Shown here: positions 24,200-36,629 of the stretch, in pieces
Position numbering within the stretch: position 1 is the stretch's first letter
Layout of the letters: every line of letters begins with the position of its first letter
Assembly (NCBI GenBank): GCA_015501605.1
Contig: JADNRZ010000033.1
Location: 124,001-188,000 of the forward strand
Origin: Panaeolus papilionaceus
Lineage: Eukaryota > Basidiomycota > Agaricomycetes > Agaricales
DNA length: 64,000 bases
Direction: 5' to 3'
Position numbers and translations under genes: made by a program
The notes under the pieces: model-generated
Told to the model about the DNA's origin: nothing
Seen by the model: only the letters and a program-made list of their open reading frames with translations
Databases searched by the model: none

Positions 24200-27149
24200 T
24201 AGTTCAATGTTGAGAGACGTTGGTGTGATTTTCCCAGCTGCAGTCCGCATGTTGCTGACAGCATGCCAATTTCATCTTATCAGATCTAGACATCAATTAC
24301 ACAAAAATAACACCCATATGACGTACGTGTCTGATCAGTCTCAGGTGCCAATGCTGATGTTTGACAATTACCTCAATCTTGAAGCCAACACCAGTCTTAT
24401 AATCGCGCGCAGAACATATTTAAAATGCGCCTGAATAGTAAGATTGGGGCGCTATGATCGGAGGCGAACCTCACAAAAATACAAAGCGGAAATAGCGCGG
24501 ACTTGGGACTATTTGGGATGGTGTTGCGATCGCCGTAGTTGTGTGCGTTGAATCATTGATGATTCTGGTAGCATTGCTTTTGGTGACGTTAAAGTCCAGA
24601 AGAGACTAACAGTAGAACTAGTCAAGCGCGCTGCGCTCAGTATGAATGACATTCACAGCAGACTTGATGTAAGCAATTGAGCGATGGAATGAGGGGAATT
24701 GTATGTAGGTAGGGAATCTTTGTGTTGCGTCAAGGAGTAAGCAAAGCCAAGAACGGGGGAGGGAGACAATACTAACGAGTCAAATGGTACAATTCTGGCA
24801 GCCCCAACTACGCCCTCTATAGACTCGGGTCATACTACGTGCTTCACCTAGTTCACCTCTATCCATTCGCTCTCGAAGTCGGTCAGAATATGAAAATTTG
24901 TCGAACGCAGTACGGGATAAGGAATAGTGAGGAGATTTACGATGATTAGAAAGGGCTTCACAATTGATAATCTCTGGAGATAATGGGACGCTAAAAAATA
25001 GTCATCGCGTGTGGCCTACGCATTTGCCTCATCTCCAGCCTGTGACTTGACATGGGACGCGGGTTGCGAATATTCAGCGCTTCTTTCGAATCTCGAAACA
25101 GTTATCGTTTTAAGGAGAGAAGAGAAAATAGTGAGCGTTTATGGTGATCGGCCAACAGAAGATAGGATTGGGTTAGGCGGTCTACATTCAAGTTTTTCCT
25201 AGTTACCCAGCATGAGTCATTTTCATCGCGATGTTGGTCAAATCTTAAATCAACTATGCGTTTCCCCCCAATAAACACTCCTTATGCACGTTTCCTGTTA
25301 CCTTACCCTCTTCTGTTTCCACAGCATAAGGCTACTGTTGTGTCCCCGGCGCATCACTCACCTATCATCACCGACCTCGCGATATTGCTCGTCCACCATA
25401 TAGGATCACCATCTCCAACCGTACCACTGCGGGAGCCCAACACTTCGTACCTAGCCTTCCATTTCAACCCGTTCACGGTGCCGTATTCCATAGGGTTCAT
25501 AGTGATGAAAGGTAGGAATTGGAAGAAAAGAGGGGGGATGTACCACGACCGGGTGACCTTGGCGATTGGGCAATGTGAACTTGAGCCACTTCGGCCCATC
25601 CTCTCGCAAAACTTACCTTAGCGTTTTATGCTACATTTCATGATCCCGCTCAGGTTGTTAAGTTAGCACCCTTGTGGGTAGCTCAAAGGATCCAATGTAA
25701 AGCGTGCCGGGTTCATTAAAGTTGGCCGTGAGGGTGAAATGATGTCGACTGATACGGAGCACTGCATACAGGACTGTATGAGGAAATGTGGGCGTCGATA
25801 TTTGATTCCCGGGTTTACATCCCGTCAAAAAAACATACGCGTGCGCTGGAGTTAGTGGTGTAGGATGAAGATGCAATTAGGAAGGAATACCTCAGAGAGG
25901 TGGCGATACCCCTTGAAGATTGGTTCCTGACCTGGAGCGAAATAAGCGAAGGACGCGTTAGACTTAAAATCTTTTAAAGCGCTCTGAAAGAGCTTTCCGA
26001 GGAGGTGGTGATGAAGCATAAAAGGGGAATTTTTGCTTCTTCATTACCTATACTCCATCCCGTTTGCTCGGATTACATTTCTCGCTGTCAAGGCTGCCGT
26101 CGAGCTGGAACACTGTCTCTGTCGCCTCTTCGTATCTGTTCACCTCATCTCTGAGGACTCCACTTAGGCGAGAAATTCACTGACTGCAATCAATTATGAG
26201 CATATTCCGTCACCTGTCTTGCTTGATATCGACCATCGACATCGTCACCGCCACCGAGCAATACAATTCGATTCAGCTTAAGGTTCCCTTAGGTTCCCCA
26301 AGTACGAACCAATGACGTCAATGAAGAATAGCGAGAAATCACGCAAATGAAGAACATGGATCTCTGACTGGCAAAGGGTATGTGAATGAAGAGAAGACAT
26401 ATTTAGATGAATTGGTCGTAGCCGAGAGTTATCTTGATGGAGGTGGATGGGCTCACAAGTGGGAGATTGTTTGTCGGTATTTGAACTTTCCTTTGACATC
26501 AAGCCGTCAACCCAACAGGGTTGGTCCCGAGCCATCATGGTCGTTGCGCTACACCTAAGTTGAATGGTCGCTCTCTGTCGTCACCTCAATCTTTCAATCT
26601 TTTTCACTTTTTGATTTGTCGTTCACGGTCGAATGTGGACGAAGGAATGCCTCAGAAGCGGCTGTAGGTTGAAGTGGGTTGGATGGGTTGATCGCTAGGT
26701 GTCCTGGTCAACCTACGTCAGTCACAGTGTCGGGGATGATGATGTGCATTTTGGCATTTCAAATGGCTTAGTATAGTTTCATGTGAGTACCATGAGGTCG
26801 TTGTTTTACCTTCCCTGCTAACCTATACTCGTCATTTTCAGTGTATTTCTATAGCCCAATCTCATCCTTTTTTCATCAATGAACTGGTTGATCACTGATC
26901 TCGTCATCGTCACTAAAGTTGTCCTCTGGCCGGGCAGGGAATTTTTTCAGAGGTTTGGCGCGAAGAAGGCGGTGAAATGGCAATGTGTACTCACGGGGTT
27001 CGTTGAGAGACACGCACGCCCGATTTATCCTCGACCTATTTATCCGGTTTTCCTTGTTGACTTTTCGTACTTGAACTTCTAAATCTGTAACCAATCTCCC
27101 AGTTTTAGGTTACCTTCCACCACATCCACTACCGCTCTCACAAACATAA
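24200..27149. repeat. Background unit copy 3, distal part (Copia-free)
   Basis: Homologous to 3400-4523 plus 9965-11744, and to 59160-62084. At 25308-25330 the Copia target site is uninterrupted. The intron-like block is at 26782-26841. No protein gene is supported. Confidence 0.75.
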
Positions 27150-30100
27150 TTTATCATCCAACACCATGAGACGAGTTGGGCCCTGCGCGTCCCTCAGACA
27201 GTGGTGCGTCAAGACTCAAAACGAGGTATGTCTGCTTTGTTCTCGTTTTATGTGAAAATACTGACAATACATAGATGAGCCGTCTGCATGCAATCTAAAC
27301 CTGGTCTTGTCGTTCCCCCATGTCTGTGTCGGAATGCGATAAGAAATCCGGAGGTTATCCTTTGATGAGAGAAGCCAACGAGTGAGAAACGATAGTGGGG
27401 GTGTGGGGATGGTGTTTTCTTTACAGGAAGGAGCAGCAGTTGAAGGCCATGGGCAGTAAGTGTCGTTCATCAGCCGCATTCCAAATCCCAGTAGACGTCG
27501 ACTCATCTATTCAATTCCAGCGTCGCCAGTTAAATCCACTTCCACTCTGTAACCCCTGACTTATCGGTCTCCCTCTTCATTCTATGACCGCGGCTGGACG
27601 TCCTTCAACTCTCCCCTGTCGGCGCAAGCATCCTACCACCAATGTGTTTCCATCACCCCAATGTCGTTCATTCTGAATCCATAACCATCCCGCACGTCCA
27701 ATTGAGCCACTGAGGCATTCCAATTTTTACTATCCTCATCTACCTGCACCTACCATTTCCACAACGTCCACACCCAGTGCTATTTTTCCGACGAAAATCT
27801 GGTTCCAACATCATATCGCTCAGGTACCATCTTCATCCCCTATCACTCCTGTGGTTGCCATTCCCGCCCTGGTCAACCCGACAGTTCAACACTCCACTTT
27901 CAGTGACTCCACTCAAAGTCTTCACGCCGTCGTCCTGCGCATGGTCCAGGCAGAGTACAAGGGATATTGAAACGTCAGGTTGTTGAGGGGAAGAAAACGG
28001 AATAGGAAGGTGCGGGTCCGGGGAGACCTCAGCCATCAGGCGACGTGGACATACCGACACATTGACTCCTAAGTCAAGACAGAGTCCAGCGATGGACCTC
28101 ACTTCTCCTGTAACACGTCCCTCAATATTGTACGCTGCTATTATGGGGTGTTTGTTAGGACCAGGTGTCGTTGATGATCCAGGAATCGTTGTTGTTGAAT
28201 GGCGTCGGAGTGTTGGGTGGGGTTGAGGTGACAAGAAGAGAGAGGCGATATTTTGAGTCGCGTCGGGGTAGAATGGGTGGTTGGGATGGGGATGAAGGGG
28301 AGGATGAGATGAAGGGGATATAAAAGCTGTGGCTGAGGAAGAGGAGGGGATACAGATGGGGATTGACGGGAGCTGCGACCCGGCGTTCAATACAATGGTC
28401 GCTTCAGGTGCTTAAGGCAAAATACTTTTTGTGAGTAACACGACTCGACTCAGTATCGTCATTTATACTCACTTGTGTTCTAGATTCCGTGACTTGATCA
28501 CCAGAAAGCAAAAACGGTTTTGTTTCTTTATCACCTCTCTTCCCTACAGTGGCCGCTTGAAGACGACATCTGGGTTCTCACCTCAGCACTTTGGTTGGCT
28601 GAAAGCGCAGATAGCCCACCAGGAGTGTTGCAGTAATTGATTACCACTCGCCAGTACGACGCCTATCATGAACGTATCACCACCACAGTCTACAGCAACG
28701 CAATGACTGACACGTCATCAAGCAACATCGTCGTGGTCTCCCACATCCCTCTACGACAGTCACTAATTCAGATCCTTCATCCTGCTGCCGTCTCTGCGAT
28801 CATCCTACCACCCATTTCCATCGCTCCCCGGCACCTGCGTATTTCATCCTCAAGTGGCAACTTCTACGCCAACCATCATCATTAACTAGAGCTTCTTGCA
28901 CTCCGAATGAGCCCCTACGCCGTTTATTTTTCTCTTCCTACGTCCAATATTTCCACGACGTCATCCCATTGCTTTTCTCCAAATAAACCTCTACTTCCCT
29001 CGCTTCCGTCTCATCGCCAGCATTCTGCCTGTAGCCTCTCAATGTCACTAGCCCTCCATCGCTGCCCACTTTGACGCAACAGTTCAACGCTCACCTCTCA
29101 GACATTATCTCCAACATTCTGATGGGACTTTGGCCGTTCGGCGGCATAGTATGCGGCCACTTTGGCTCACAAGGCAAGCTAGGCTCTACCGATTGTCCTC
29201 GTTCCTCTCGTAACATGAACCGCGGCATCCTACACTGCTTTTCATGTTTTTTACTGGTCCTAGGGGTCGCCGATGCGATAGGAAACGCCGTTGTTGGGAA
29301 CGGTCGGAGTGTCGCAGGAGCACATCCTTCAACACTGTCATAAGTGCAAACCCTCTACTACTCAACTACTTCCATCGCTCCCTGCGTCGCTTGTCCATCG
29401 TTGAGAATTTTTACACGAACCAATTCGCATAACTCACGTCGCACACTCCAACTGTGGACATCTTGGCTCCCAAGTTGGACCACACTCCGCCGATGATGCT
29501 CACTTTCTCTGTCACACCTCCCTCACCACCCTATGCTACTTTTTATGGCTGCTTGCTGTTTCCAGATCTCGCCTATGCGCCACATAACACCCACATTATC
29601 CACATTACCATGCCCCTTTTCTCTCAGAAACGAGTTTGGACCTCTCAGTAATACGTTTCTGCCGCCACCCCGGTCAACTCAACGGCTGAGCACTCAGCAC
29701 TCAGTAATTAAATCGCAGCGCGTTTTTGCCGCCTTTCTTATGGTTCAGGGCGTAGGTGTGATGGAAGACCGGGTTGTTGGGGGAGAGAACACGAAAGAGG
29801 AAAGTGATGGTTTGATGAGGCGTCTGACATGGACTCGCCGACACTTTGGCGCATATGTCACCTCCGGCGACAGCGATGGACCTCACTCCTCCCGTATCAC
29901 CTCCCTCAACACCCTCCGCTACTTTTCAGGGTCGTTTGGCCCCTCTGGCTGTCGGCGATGACGCAGGAATCGTCGTTGTTGGACATTGTCGGAGTATTGG
30001 GTGGATTTGGGGTTGCAGAGGAGGGAGGGGTGGTATTTTGGATTTTGAGTCGCGTTTGGGGGGCGCTTGGCGTCGAGGGTGCGGGATGAGAGAGGGCGTG

Positions 30101-31391
30101 GATGAGGTAGTTGGGAAGGAAGAAGACGAGGGGGTGCGGGTGGATATTGACTGGAGCGACGTACCAGCCTTCAATACCATAGATGTTTCAAGTGTTTAGG
30201 GCTAGAGATTTATGTGAATAAAAGTTGACCGATATGTGATTATGATTTTGTGTTCTAACCGATTGTCAGTAATTTTCATAGACCCGTGTTATTTATCTCG
30301 GTTTTTCGGATGACATCCCTGTTTGACTCACGTTGGGACGTTAATCGGGGTGGCCGACTGCACTCTTCACGAATCTCACTTCACTTCATCTGCTTCATCT
30401 CGGAATGACCGATTGCACTTATCACGAATTTCACCACATCAATTCGCTTCATCTAGCTAGTCCCTTCCTACGTAGTCGTCCATCGCGCGTATGCACAGGA
30501 GCATCTATCGGCGTCACAGACAGCATAGATTCATCAATTAAATACGAGCTGCGAGCTTTTCGTAGTTGTCGTTGTCACGCCAAGTGCTACCCGATGAAGG
30601 TTGGCACTTTTTGATATGCCTCCATTTTCAAGTCAGCGCGACAAGACACCTTCAGTAAAAAATAAATTCAGAAAAGTACTATCGCTAATATCAATTCAGG
30701 TTCAAATCGGCAACTATACATAATATTGCTTCAATCTCTAGTGTTAGTCGACCTGCCAGTGGATCATCAGGAGACGCTTGTGTGGGAGGACGCAACAAGA
30801 ATCGAACCCAAAGCTTTCATCTTGCATTCTTATTCATTTCAAGGGCGACACTCGTCTCTCTCAGTACCCTCATTTTTTATCACGCCAGTACAAAGACCCG
30901 AGCACAGAACATAATCTGGTCACGACCAACGGCAACACGTAGAACGATACCACTATCCAGCTTTGTCGTCGATATCCGTAACAATGATTGGATTACCAGT
31001 TTTACCCACACTCCCACAGCGTGTCGCTGTTTCGTACCCTTCACTACCTCAGTTTGTTGCTTCTTAGGTTGTACCATAAAATATGAAACCTCGAATTTGC
31101 ATTTTTACGAAGCCCCAGTATACTACCCAGTCGTGTCGTGCTTCATGTGCACAACAGAATTGTCTTATATTAGGTATGTAAGTATCTTTGCACGTATTCC
31201 GACACTCGACTATCTTACTCCTACTCCCACACCCACCCGCGCATGTCCATGTCCACGTCCGTGTTGTGAAAGGAGGCGTTGAATGATGACACTGAACAGA
31301 GTGAATTGGAAGAAGGTGGAATAGGTGTGTAAACTTCGTATGGTACATTCGTCTGTGGGGGAAGTCGCAGCATGAAGGCCATGTTGTAAGG
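27150..31391. repeat. Background unit copy 4
   Basis: 27150-28900 closely matches the window start. About 29000-31080 matches 13900-15670. Intron-like segments are kept at 27226-27274 (GTATGT, CTGAC, ATAG) and 27456-27520 (GTAAGT to TTCCAG). From about 31080 it diverges from the other copies, and it ends at the CCCAGTG element insertion. No protein gene is supported. Confidence 0.7.
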
Positions 31392-31429
31392 GCTGATACG
31401 AGAGGTTAGTACTAACCTCTCGTATCAGC
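31392..31429. repeat. Perfect 38-bp palindrome at transposon junction
   Basis: Two 19-bp arms (31392-31410 and 31411-31429) are exact reverse complements with no spacer. The palindrome lies directly outside the left end of the CCCAGTG element. Its left arm ends in GGTTAGT, which is also the sequence just beyond the element's right end (32677-32683). Confidence 0.9.
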
Positions 31430-31432
31430 GCT

Positions 31433-32676
31433 CCCAGTGAAACTCGCATCTGAGTACATCCGAGCAGCACTGGGGAGAGCTGAGCGTATCTGATCAAAGA
31501 AATTCCTCAGATATACACATTTGTGCTCCGTAATCTTTCCACTCAACTGAGCACATCTGAGGAAAAGGACTGTAGTTTTCCTTAAGCTTCATTGATGAAA
31601 ACCGACAAAATTTGAGCACACCCGAGAGGATCTGATTCTGACTGAGCATTAATTTTGAAAAAATAATATAATAAAATTGATTTATTCCTCATTTTATCTG
31701 AGCACATCTGAGTTACATATGTGCAACGGGTATCAACCTTGCCTGCCGCCCGCTCCCTGTGCGCCCTACATATCCAAGGCCAGAGGCCACCATTTTCCTT
31801 CGTATTCCTAGAGAAATACGACTATTAATAAAAGGCAGTAGAGTCAGCCTGGCAACCTGACACCCAAAGAAGAATAAACACACTTGAGTGGCAGCCATGA
31901 GCCTTATATTGTTGGTCCGTCGTAAACCAGGAAAATTTGATGGTCTTCGAGGGTGAATCTCAACGAAAAAGAAACCAAAATGGTTGTCAGTGGAGAAGAG
32001 AAGAGGAAATATATCAACTTACCTTCTCACAAGAGCGACTCTGACTCCCTGGCCACAGCGGGGCTGATAACTTGAACTAAAGAGTAGTTTCACTTGAAAC
32101 TACCATAGCACCAGAAAGATGCCCCTCTACCCCTCTCACCTGATCTGGAACAATGCCATCAACGTTAAGCCCCCTAAAAGTGCGCATATATGCGCGTTTT
32201 TCTATCACATACATTCGAGATAACACACCAATGGCATCAATATTATGATGGACTTATCACCGTGACAGCCTGAGGCGAAGGTAGACACTGTAGATAGGGA
32301 GGGTCAGCTTGAGTTCGGGATACAAGGATAGGTGACGGTATCAATGTGGGTGAAGTCGATCGTGGTGATGGTGGTGGTACGGAGGAAGGAAGGAGCGGGG
32401 ACTTAGACAAATTAAATTCTTCGGTCTTGACAAACTTCGAAGTGATCATGTGAGCGTTTTGAAAATTCACTTGAATAATACTCAAAAAAAACTCAATATA
32501 TTACTTGATAATGAAGCTCGAACTGCGTCATGTTGGCTCAGTGGTCCTCAGGTCCATGTTGTTCAGTAAAACGGTGAACAATGTCCTCATCTACCCACAG
32601 ATTTCTACACATATTCGCAGTTCAGCTCAGACATGCTCATTTAAGCGCTATTTGCTCAGATGCTTGTTTCACTGGG
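31433..32676. mobile_element. Non-autonomous DNA transposon, second CCCAGTG-ended element
   Basis: Left end CCCAGTGAAACTCGCATCTG; the right end, read inward on the other strand, is CCCAGTGAAACAAGCATCTG. Subterminal words like GAGCACATCTGAG recur (about 31547, 31613, 31699). No transposase frame is present. The likely target duplication is GGTTAGT (31404-31410 and 32677-32683), but on the left 22 extra bases lie between it and the terminus, 19 of them an inverted copy of the flank. Superfamily (hAT-like) is inferred from the ends. Confidence 0.68.
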
Positions 32677-32708
32677 GGTTAGTGATGGATTGCGATGTAA
32701 GGTAATTG

Positions 32709-34123
32709 CAGTGTAGCGACTTTGTTGATCTGTGGACTAGCTACAACGTAATGACTGAGTGTGATCCATGGATCACCATGGATTTCCTACATTCTGGGTA
32801 AGTAAGGTTATATAATTAGTTCATTAGATATAGTATCAATGTAATAAATAAATACCGGATGAGCGGAATGGGTGGGGGTAGGTAGAGAGATAGCAGATGG
32901 GGTGCGGGGGAGGGGAGAGGGGGAGGGGAGAGGGGGGTGGGTGGGTGGGTGGGTGAATGGTGGATGGAGCGCGGGAGGGGGTAGGTGGGGCATCAGGTTG
33001 GGATGAGCGGAAATGGGGGTTAGTGGATTAGTGAATTGGGCACGGCGGAAGGGTGGGGCAAGTGTGGGGATGTATGACTGGTAGATGGATGGTTGGACGT
33101 GGAGGAGTGGGAGGTAGGGGATTAGGTTGGGAAAAGCGGAATGGGGAGGGGGAGGGGAGAGTATGGATTGGACACGGTGGAGGACTAGGGTGGAAAAATT
33201 GATCGTTGGGAGGTGATTGGGAAGTAGGGCACGGAAGGGGTGGGGGGGGAGGAGAAATAGGTTCGCATGGATGGGTCGACGGGTCTCTCTGAAATATCCA
33301 CGGAAATGTGAGATTTAGAGAAAAAGTAGACGTTGGTAAAGAGACAATTTGTGAGCTGCAAAATGGGTAATGCGATACCTTGAAAGAAACTAGCAGGATC
33401 GGTGGGTGCCCAACCTGCGGCGGCGGAATGTATTAAATGAAATGGTAGAAGAAGCCGCGATGTTGACTCCGCGGCGGAGATGTGTACGCGATCTAACAAT
33501 CTGTGTCGGTGGATTCGAGGCGCGATGCGGACTCCATTCCATGGGATATGCCTGAACAAGTGGGTCCAAAAAAAAGAAACCTTCTGCAGATACGCTTCGC
33601 AAGAAAATGTCATAAATGAATATCGGAATAGGCTGCGTTGGTGGAAGCTAATCAACTGAAACGAGTGGCCCGCCATTACCGCGGCATCAGTCATTTTGCA
33701 ATATATGGCTACACTGCAACATTGTTTCTGCAGCAGGTCATTGTGTTTGCAATCACAGTGGCACAACCAGTCTGCAGGATTGTATGAAACAATAAGCACC
33801 CCCGATAGATGGGATATTCCGCAGACGTCGTCCCTCTCCACAGAAATATAATGATCATCCGCAGCGCAACAGATCAATTCTGACGGCATCATCGGTTTCT
33901 AAGTTTGGCAAGAATCAGGTGACCTTATCATATCGGTCTCCATCTTTCAATCAGTTAGTTGTCTCACATCCACCATCATGTCTCATTCTGAAGAATACGT
34001 TACCGACAGCCTATTCCTTGCTCAGAAGCCATTCCGTTTCTTTCAAGGAATGCATCGTTATCATGACATTCCTCCACCCCACCGGACCTATTGGGAAGAG
34101 GATATTTTGATGTACAGCAGCTA
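32709..34123 (+). repeat. Left terminal inverted repeat of KDZ element
   Basis: 1,415 bp, mirrored at 49059-50473; paired coordinates sum to 83182 throughout. From about 32860 to 33260 the + strand is strongly G-rich and includes four successive GGGT units near 32938. The inner end carries a promoter-like region and the first 48 codons of the gene whose full copy starts in the right repeat. Confidence 0.92.
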
Positions 34124-34124
34124 G
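33978..34124 (+). pseudogene. Truncated duplicate 5' end of the APP-repeat protein gene
   Basis: This is the left-TIR copy of the first 48 codons of the minus-strand gene at 47291-49204, starting MSHSEEYVTD. The duplicated sequence ends at the TIR border, and a TAG stop (34122-34124) is created across that junction. It can encode at most a 48-residue peptide. It shows that the promoter of the full gene is duplicated at both element ends. Confidence 0.8.
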
Positions 34125-34245
34125 TGGCCTGCCATTACCGCGGCATTGGTCATTGTGCAATATATTCCTACGCTGCAATGTTGGTTCCACGGCGGGTCAT
34201 GGTGTTTACAGCCACAGTTGCACAACCATCCCACAGGATTGTATG
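34124..34245 (+). repeat. Diverged direct repeat of a TIR segment
   Basis: Directly inside the left TIR this stretch resembles 33664-33785 within the TIR (shared GCCATTACCGCGGCAT, TTGCACAACC-like and AGGATTGTATG words), with many substitutions. It looks like a remnant of an older, diverged copy of the terminal region. Confidence 0.65.
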
Positions 34246-34464
34246 TACATTACGAAAGCATGATTATCCGAAGCCACGAGGCTTATTGAAAATATTAATA
34301 GAAATCAAGTATGCATCACGTGATCCGCAGGTAGTCACAACGTGTTCATCGTGGCTGGGCATCCGCGGATTCCTTTGTCAGCTTGTACACGTCAAACGTG
34401 TATCCCTTTCCAACTTGATCCTTCCTGTTGCATACCATCAAACACAATCCCGCAAGTGAACTCT

Positions 34465-35500
34465 TCAATCCCATGGACGCCAAACTTTCCACCCTCGAAG
34501 GATATCTTCCTCCTCGTCCTCGTCATCGCCCTCCACCTTCTCCTCCGCTTGCTCAACCACCCCTTCCATCCTATCCTCCTCACCTTCGGATGACGCAACA
34601 TTTTTGGATGTACCTTCTCCACGTGGTCAAGGTTGGTAGCTCCGGATCTTGGCCAACTGTTCAGCCAGGTCTTCATCTTCATCTTCTTCATCTTCTAAGC
34701 GCAGCGGCAGACAGATGACCCTCGCCTTCGCTTCCTGAATATGCTGGTCCAATTCCTCCGCAGTTGCTTTACCCTTTCCCTTTGATTTGTCGCTGCGGCG
34801 GGTTGGGACCGATGGAGCATCAGATTCTGCGCTTGACTCCTCACCCCCCGTCGTAGGCTTCTGGTGGGGTTTGATGGCAGCATCACTGACAGGGGATGGC
34901 TCTTGTTGTGTTTTGCGCTTTCCACCTGTCGCTACCTTTCCCTCTCCCTTCTCATCATGTCCTTTGCCTTTCCCAGCAGGTTTACCCTCTCGTTTCTGCT
35001 GCTGAGCATCTGCTTCCTCCTTCAACTGCTTGTTCCGTCAAGCCCGCTCCAATGCCACCTGTTCCAACCTCGAAATTTGCTCAGCCGACGCCGCGGCTTC
35101 TTCCATGTTGTGGTCCTCTTCCACGGACAGTATTTCCTCCACTGTAATGACTGTTGGGCGGAGGGAATCGATCACCTTGTTCAATGAAAACCCTGGCGAA
35201 AAACTGGTAAGTTTCGGGTTCTTGGCTGCTTCCTGCACAACACGGAACACAGCGTTCAGAGGCCATTGTGATAGTTTAGGTAGCAGGGCTTTGTTCACTC
35301 CAACTTCCGCGATCGCTTGATACTTTGAATGCATTTAACAATTAGTAGGAAAATATAATTGATGCATCCACTGAGCCACATACCATCTCACTGTAGTATC
35401 GGCAGAGAACGGAGAGCTGCTTCGGCTCCAGTAAATCGCGCAAAGAAGAGCCATCAGATGAGAAGGAACCTGCTGCCGCAGCTGTAACACCAGGAGGCAT
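34465..35500 (-). pseudogene. KDZ-element gene, Lys-rich/acidic protein, two in-frame TGA codons
   Basis: Unrecognised protein. Exon 1 is 35500-35384 (39 codons, starting MPPGVTAAAAG after a good ACC-ATG context). A 61-bp GT-AG intron (35323-35383, with a CTAAT branch-like site) follows, then exon 2 from 35322. The frame then runs to 34465, 325 codons in all, but is broken by TGA at 35040-35038 and 34629-34627. The N-terminal half looks globular (SLRDLLEPKQLSVLCRYYS). The middle is rich in Lys and Gly, and the tail after the second TGA is very acidic. An in-frame TGA upstream supports the chosen start. It is divergent from, and overlaps, the start of the neighbouring + strand gene. Confidence 0.6.
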
Positions 35501-36618
35501 GGTGATTCCCAAAGGCACTCACATTGCCCCTCCCCCTGCTGATGGGACTGTTAAAGGATGGGCAGGGAAGATTGCTTCTGTGAAGGTCAACATCCCAGGG
35601 TGTGCCAAGTGTCAAATACAAGGCAACAAGTGTTACATGAAGTGGGATGATGGTCCCATAGAGGGAGCGTGCCATTACTGCAGCTGCCGTCATATTTCCT
35701 GCTTGCTCAGTAAGCGGTCCTCAAAATCTTCCAAGGAACCCAAGGAACCCAAACCACTGAAAGTGCTGAAAGGACCAAAACCGAAGGAGAAGAAAGCTGC
35801 GTCCGCAGGTAAAACAAAGACAAGAAGTCCTGTAGTGCTGCGACGAAAGGTAAGTGCTCATTCAAAAGTTGAACTCCGACATCGCTGACCAGAAAGTATG
35901 ATTAGAATTAGCAGCACATCTCTCTCAAGCTCACGGCATCATTGAGAAGCTTGAAGAGCGAATTTCAGATTTAGAATCTGGATCTCTGGTTGAGTCGCTG
36001 CACACAACCTGCGCCATACGGAAGGAACTCGAGCAGGCTGCGGATAGGAACTTAGCGGAAATTTCGAGGGCCTATGAAGAATTGCGTGTGGCCCATAACG
36101 AACTTCGAGGGCACGTTCTCACCCTTGGACGCACGGACCAATTCCTCTTCAACAACATCAAGGCCGCGTCGATGGGGATGTGCTCGCACCTTCCTTTGGA
36201 GTGGTGGGGCGCAGATCCAAAGGTGAAACCAACTCACCTCAATCTCAGAGATTCTGCAGGGGAGCCTATTCAACACCGGGTTGCAAATCCCGTACTCGGA
36301 TTCACGAAGTATTCTCTTCCTCCTCAAGGTACTGTAATAAACTGCGATGGCCCTTGGCCTGAAAAATACGCAACTGGGTTCCTGCTTGCTAGAATGGGGG
36401 AGATGTTTCCGGTTCAGCCGTTGAACCCTCAGCGTCCAGCAATGGCCACCCCAGAACAGGTAGCTCAGTCCCTTGCGGAATATCGAGCCCAAAATCCGAC
36501 TGCAGCAAGCGCGAGCGGACACCGTACTCCCCAAGCTCAAGGTGTGTTAAATTCGGCAGGACATTGTGTCTCACCAAATGTTTTGGCTCCTCCTCGTTCA
36601 GCCATAGAAGCTAGATGA
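35499..36618 (+). pseudogene. KDZ-element gene, Cys-cluster and coiled-coil protein, cut by palindromic insertion
   Basis: Unrecognised protein. The first frame (35499-35849) contains a Cys/His cluster (CAKCQIQGNKC, then CHYCSCRHISC) followed by a Lys/Pro-rich stretch. The frame is open upstream to about 35397, so an earlier exon is possible. A GTAAGT intron follows, with the exact acceptor unresolved between 35905 and 35914. The second frame, to 36618, has a heptad-like coiled coil (IIEKLEERISDLES onward), then a folded-looking region (HLPLEWWGADPKVKP). Twelve bases later the 3.9-kb foldback element begins. Sequence beyond it (40604-40840) probably encoded the C-terminus. The Cys cluster recalls zinc-binding clusters of fungal DNA-binding proteins, which is an inference. 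Confidence 0.6.
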
Positions 36619-36629
36619 TTACATCAAGT

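Noticed and set aside
33185..33892. 235-codon open frame in the left TIR, repeated exactly at 49290-49997
   Set aside because: It is identical only because the TIRs are identical. It runs through the C-rich tract, has no recognisable domain and shows no intron signals, so coding is not supported.
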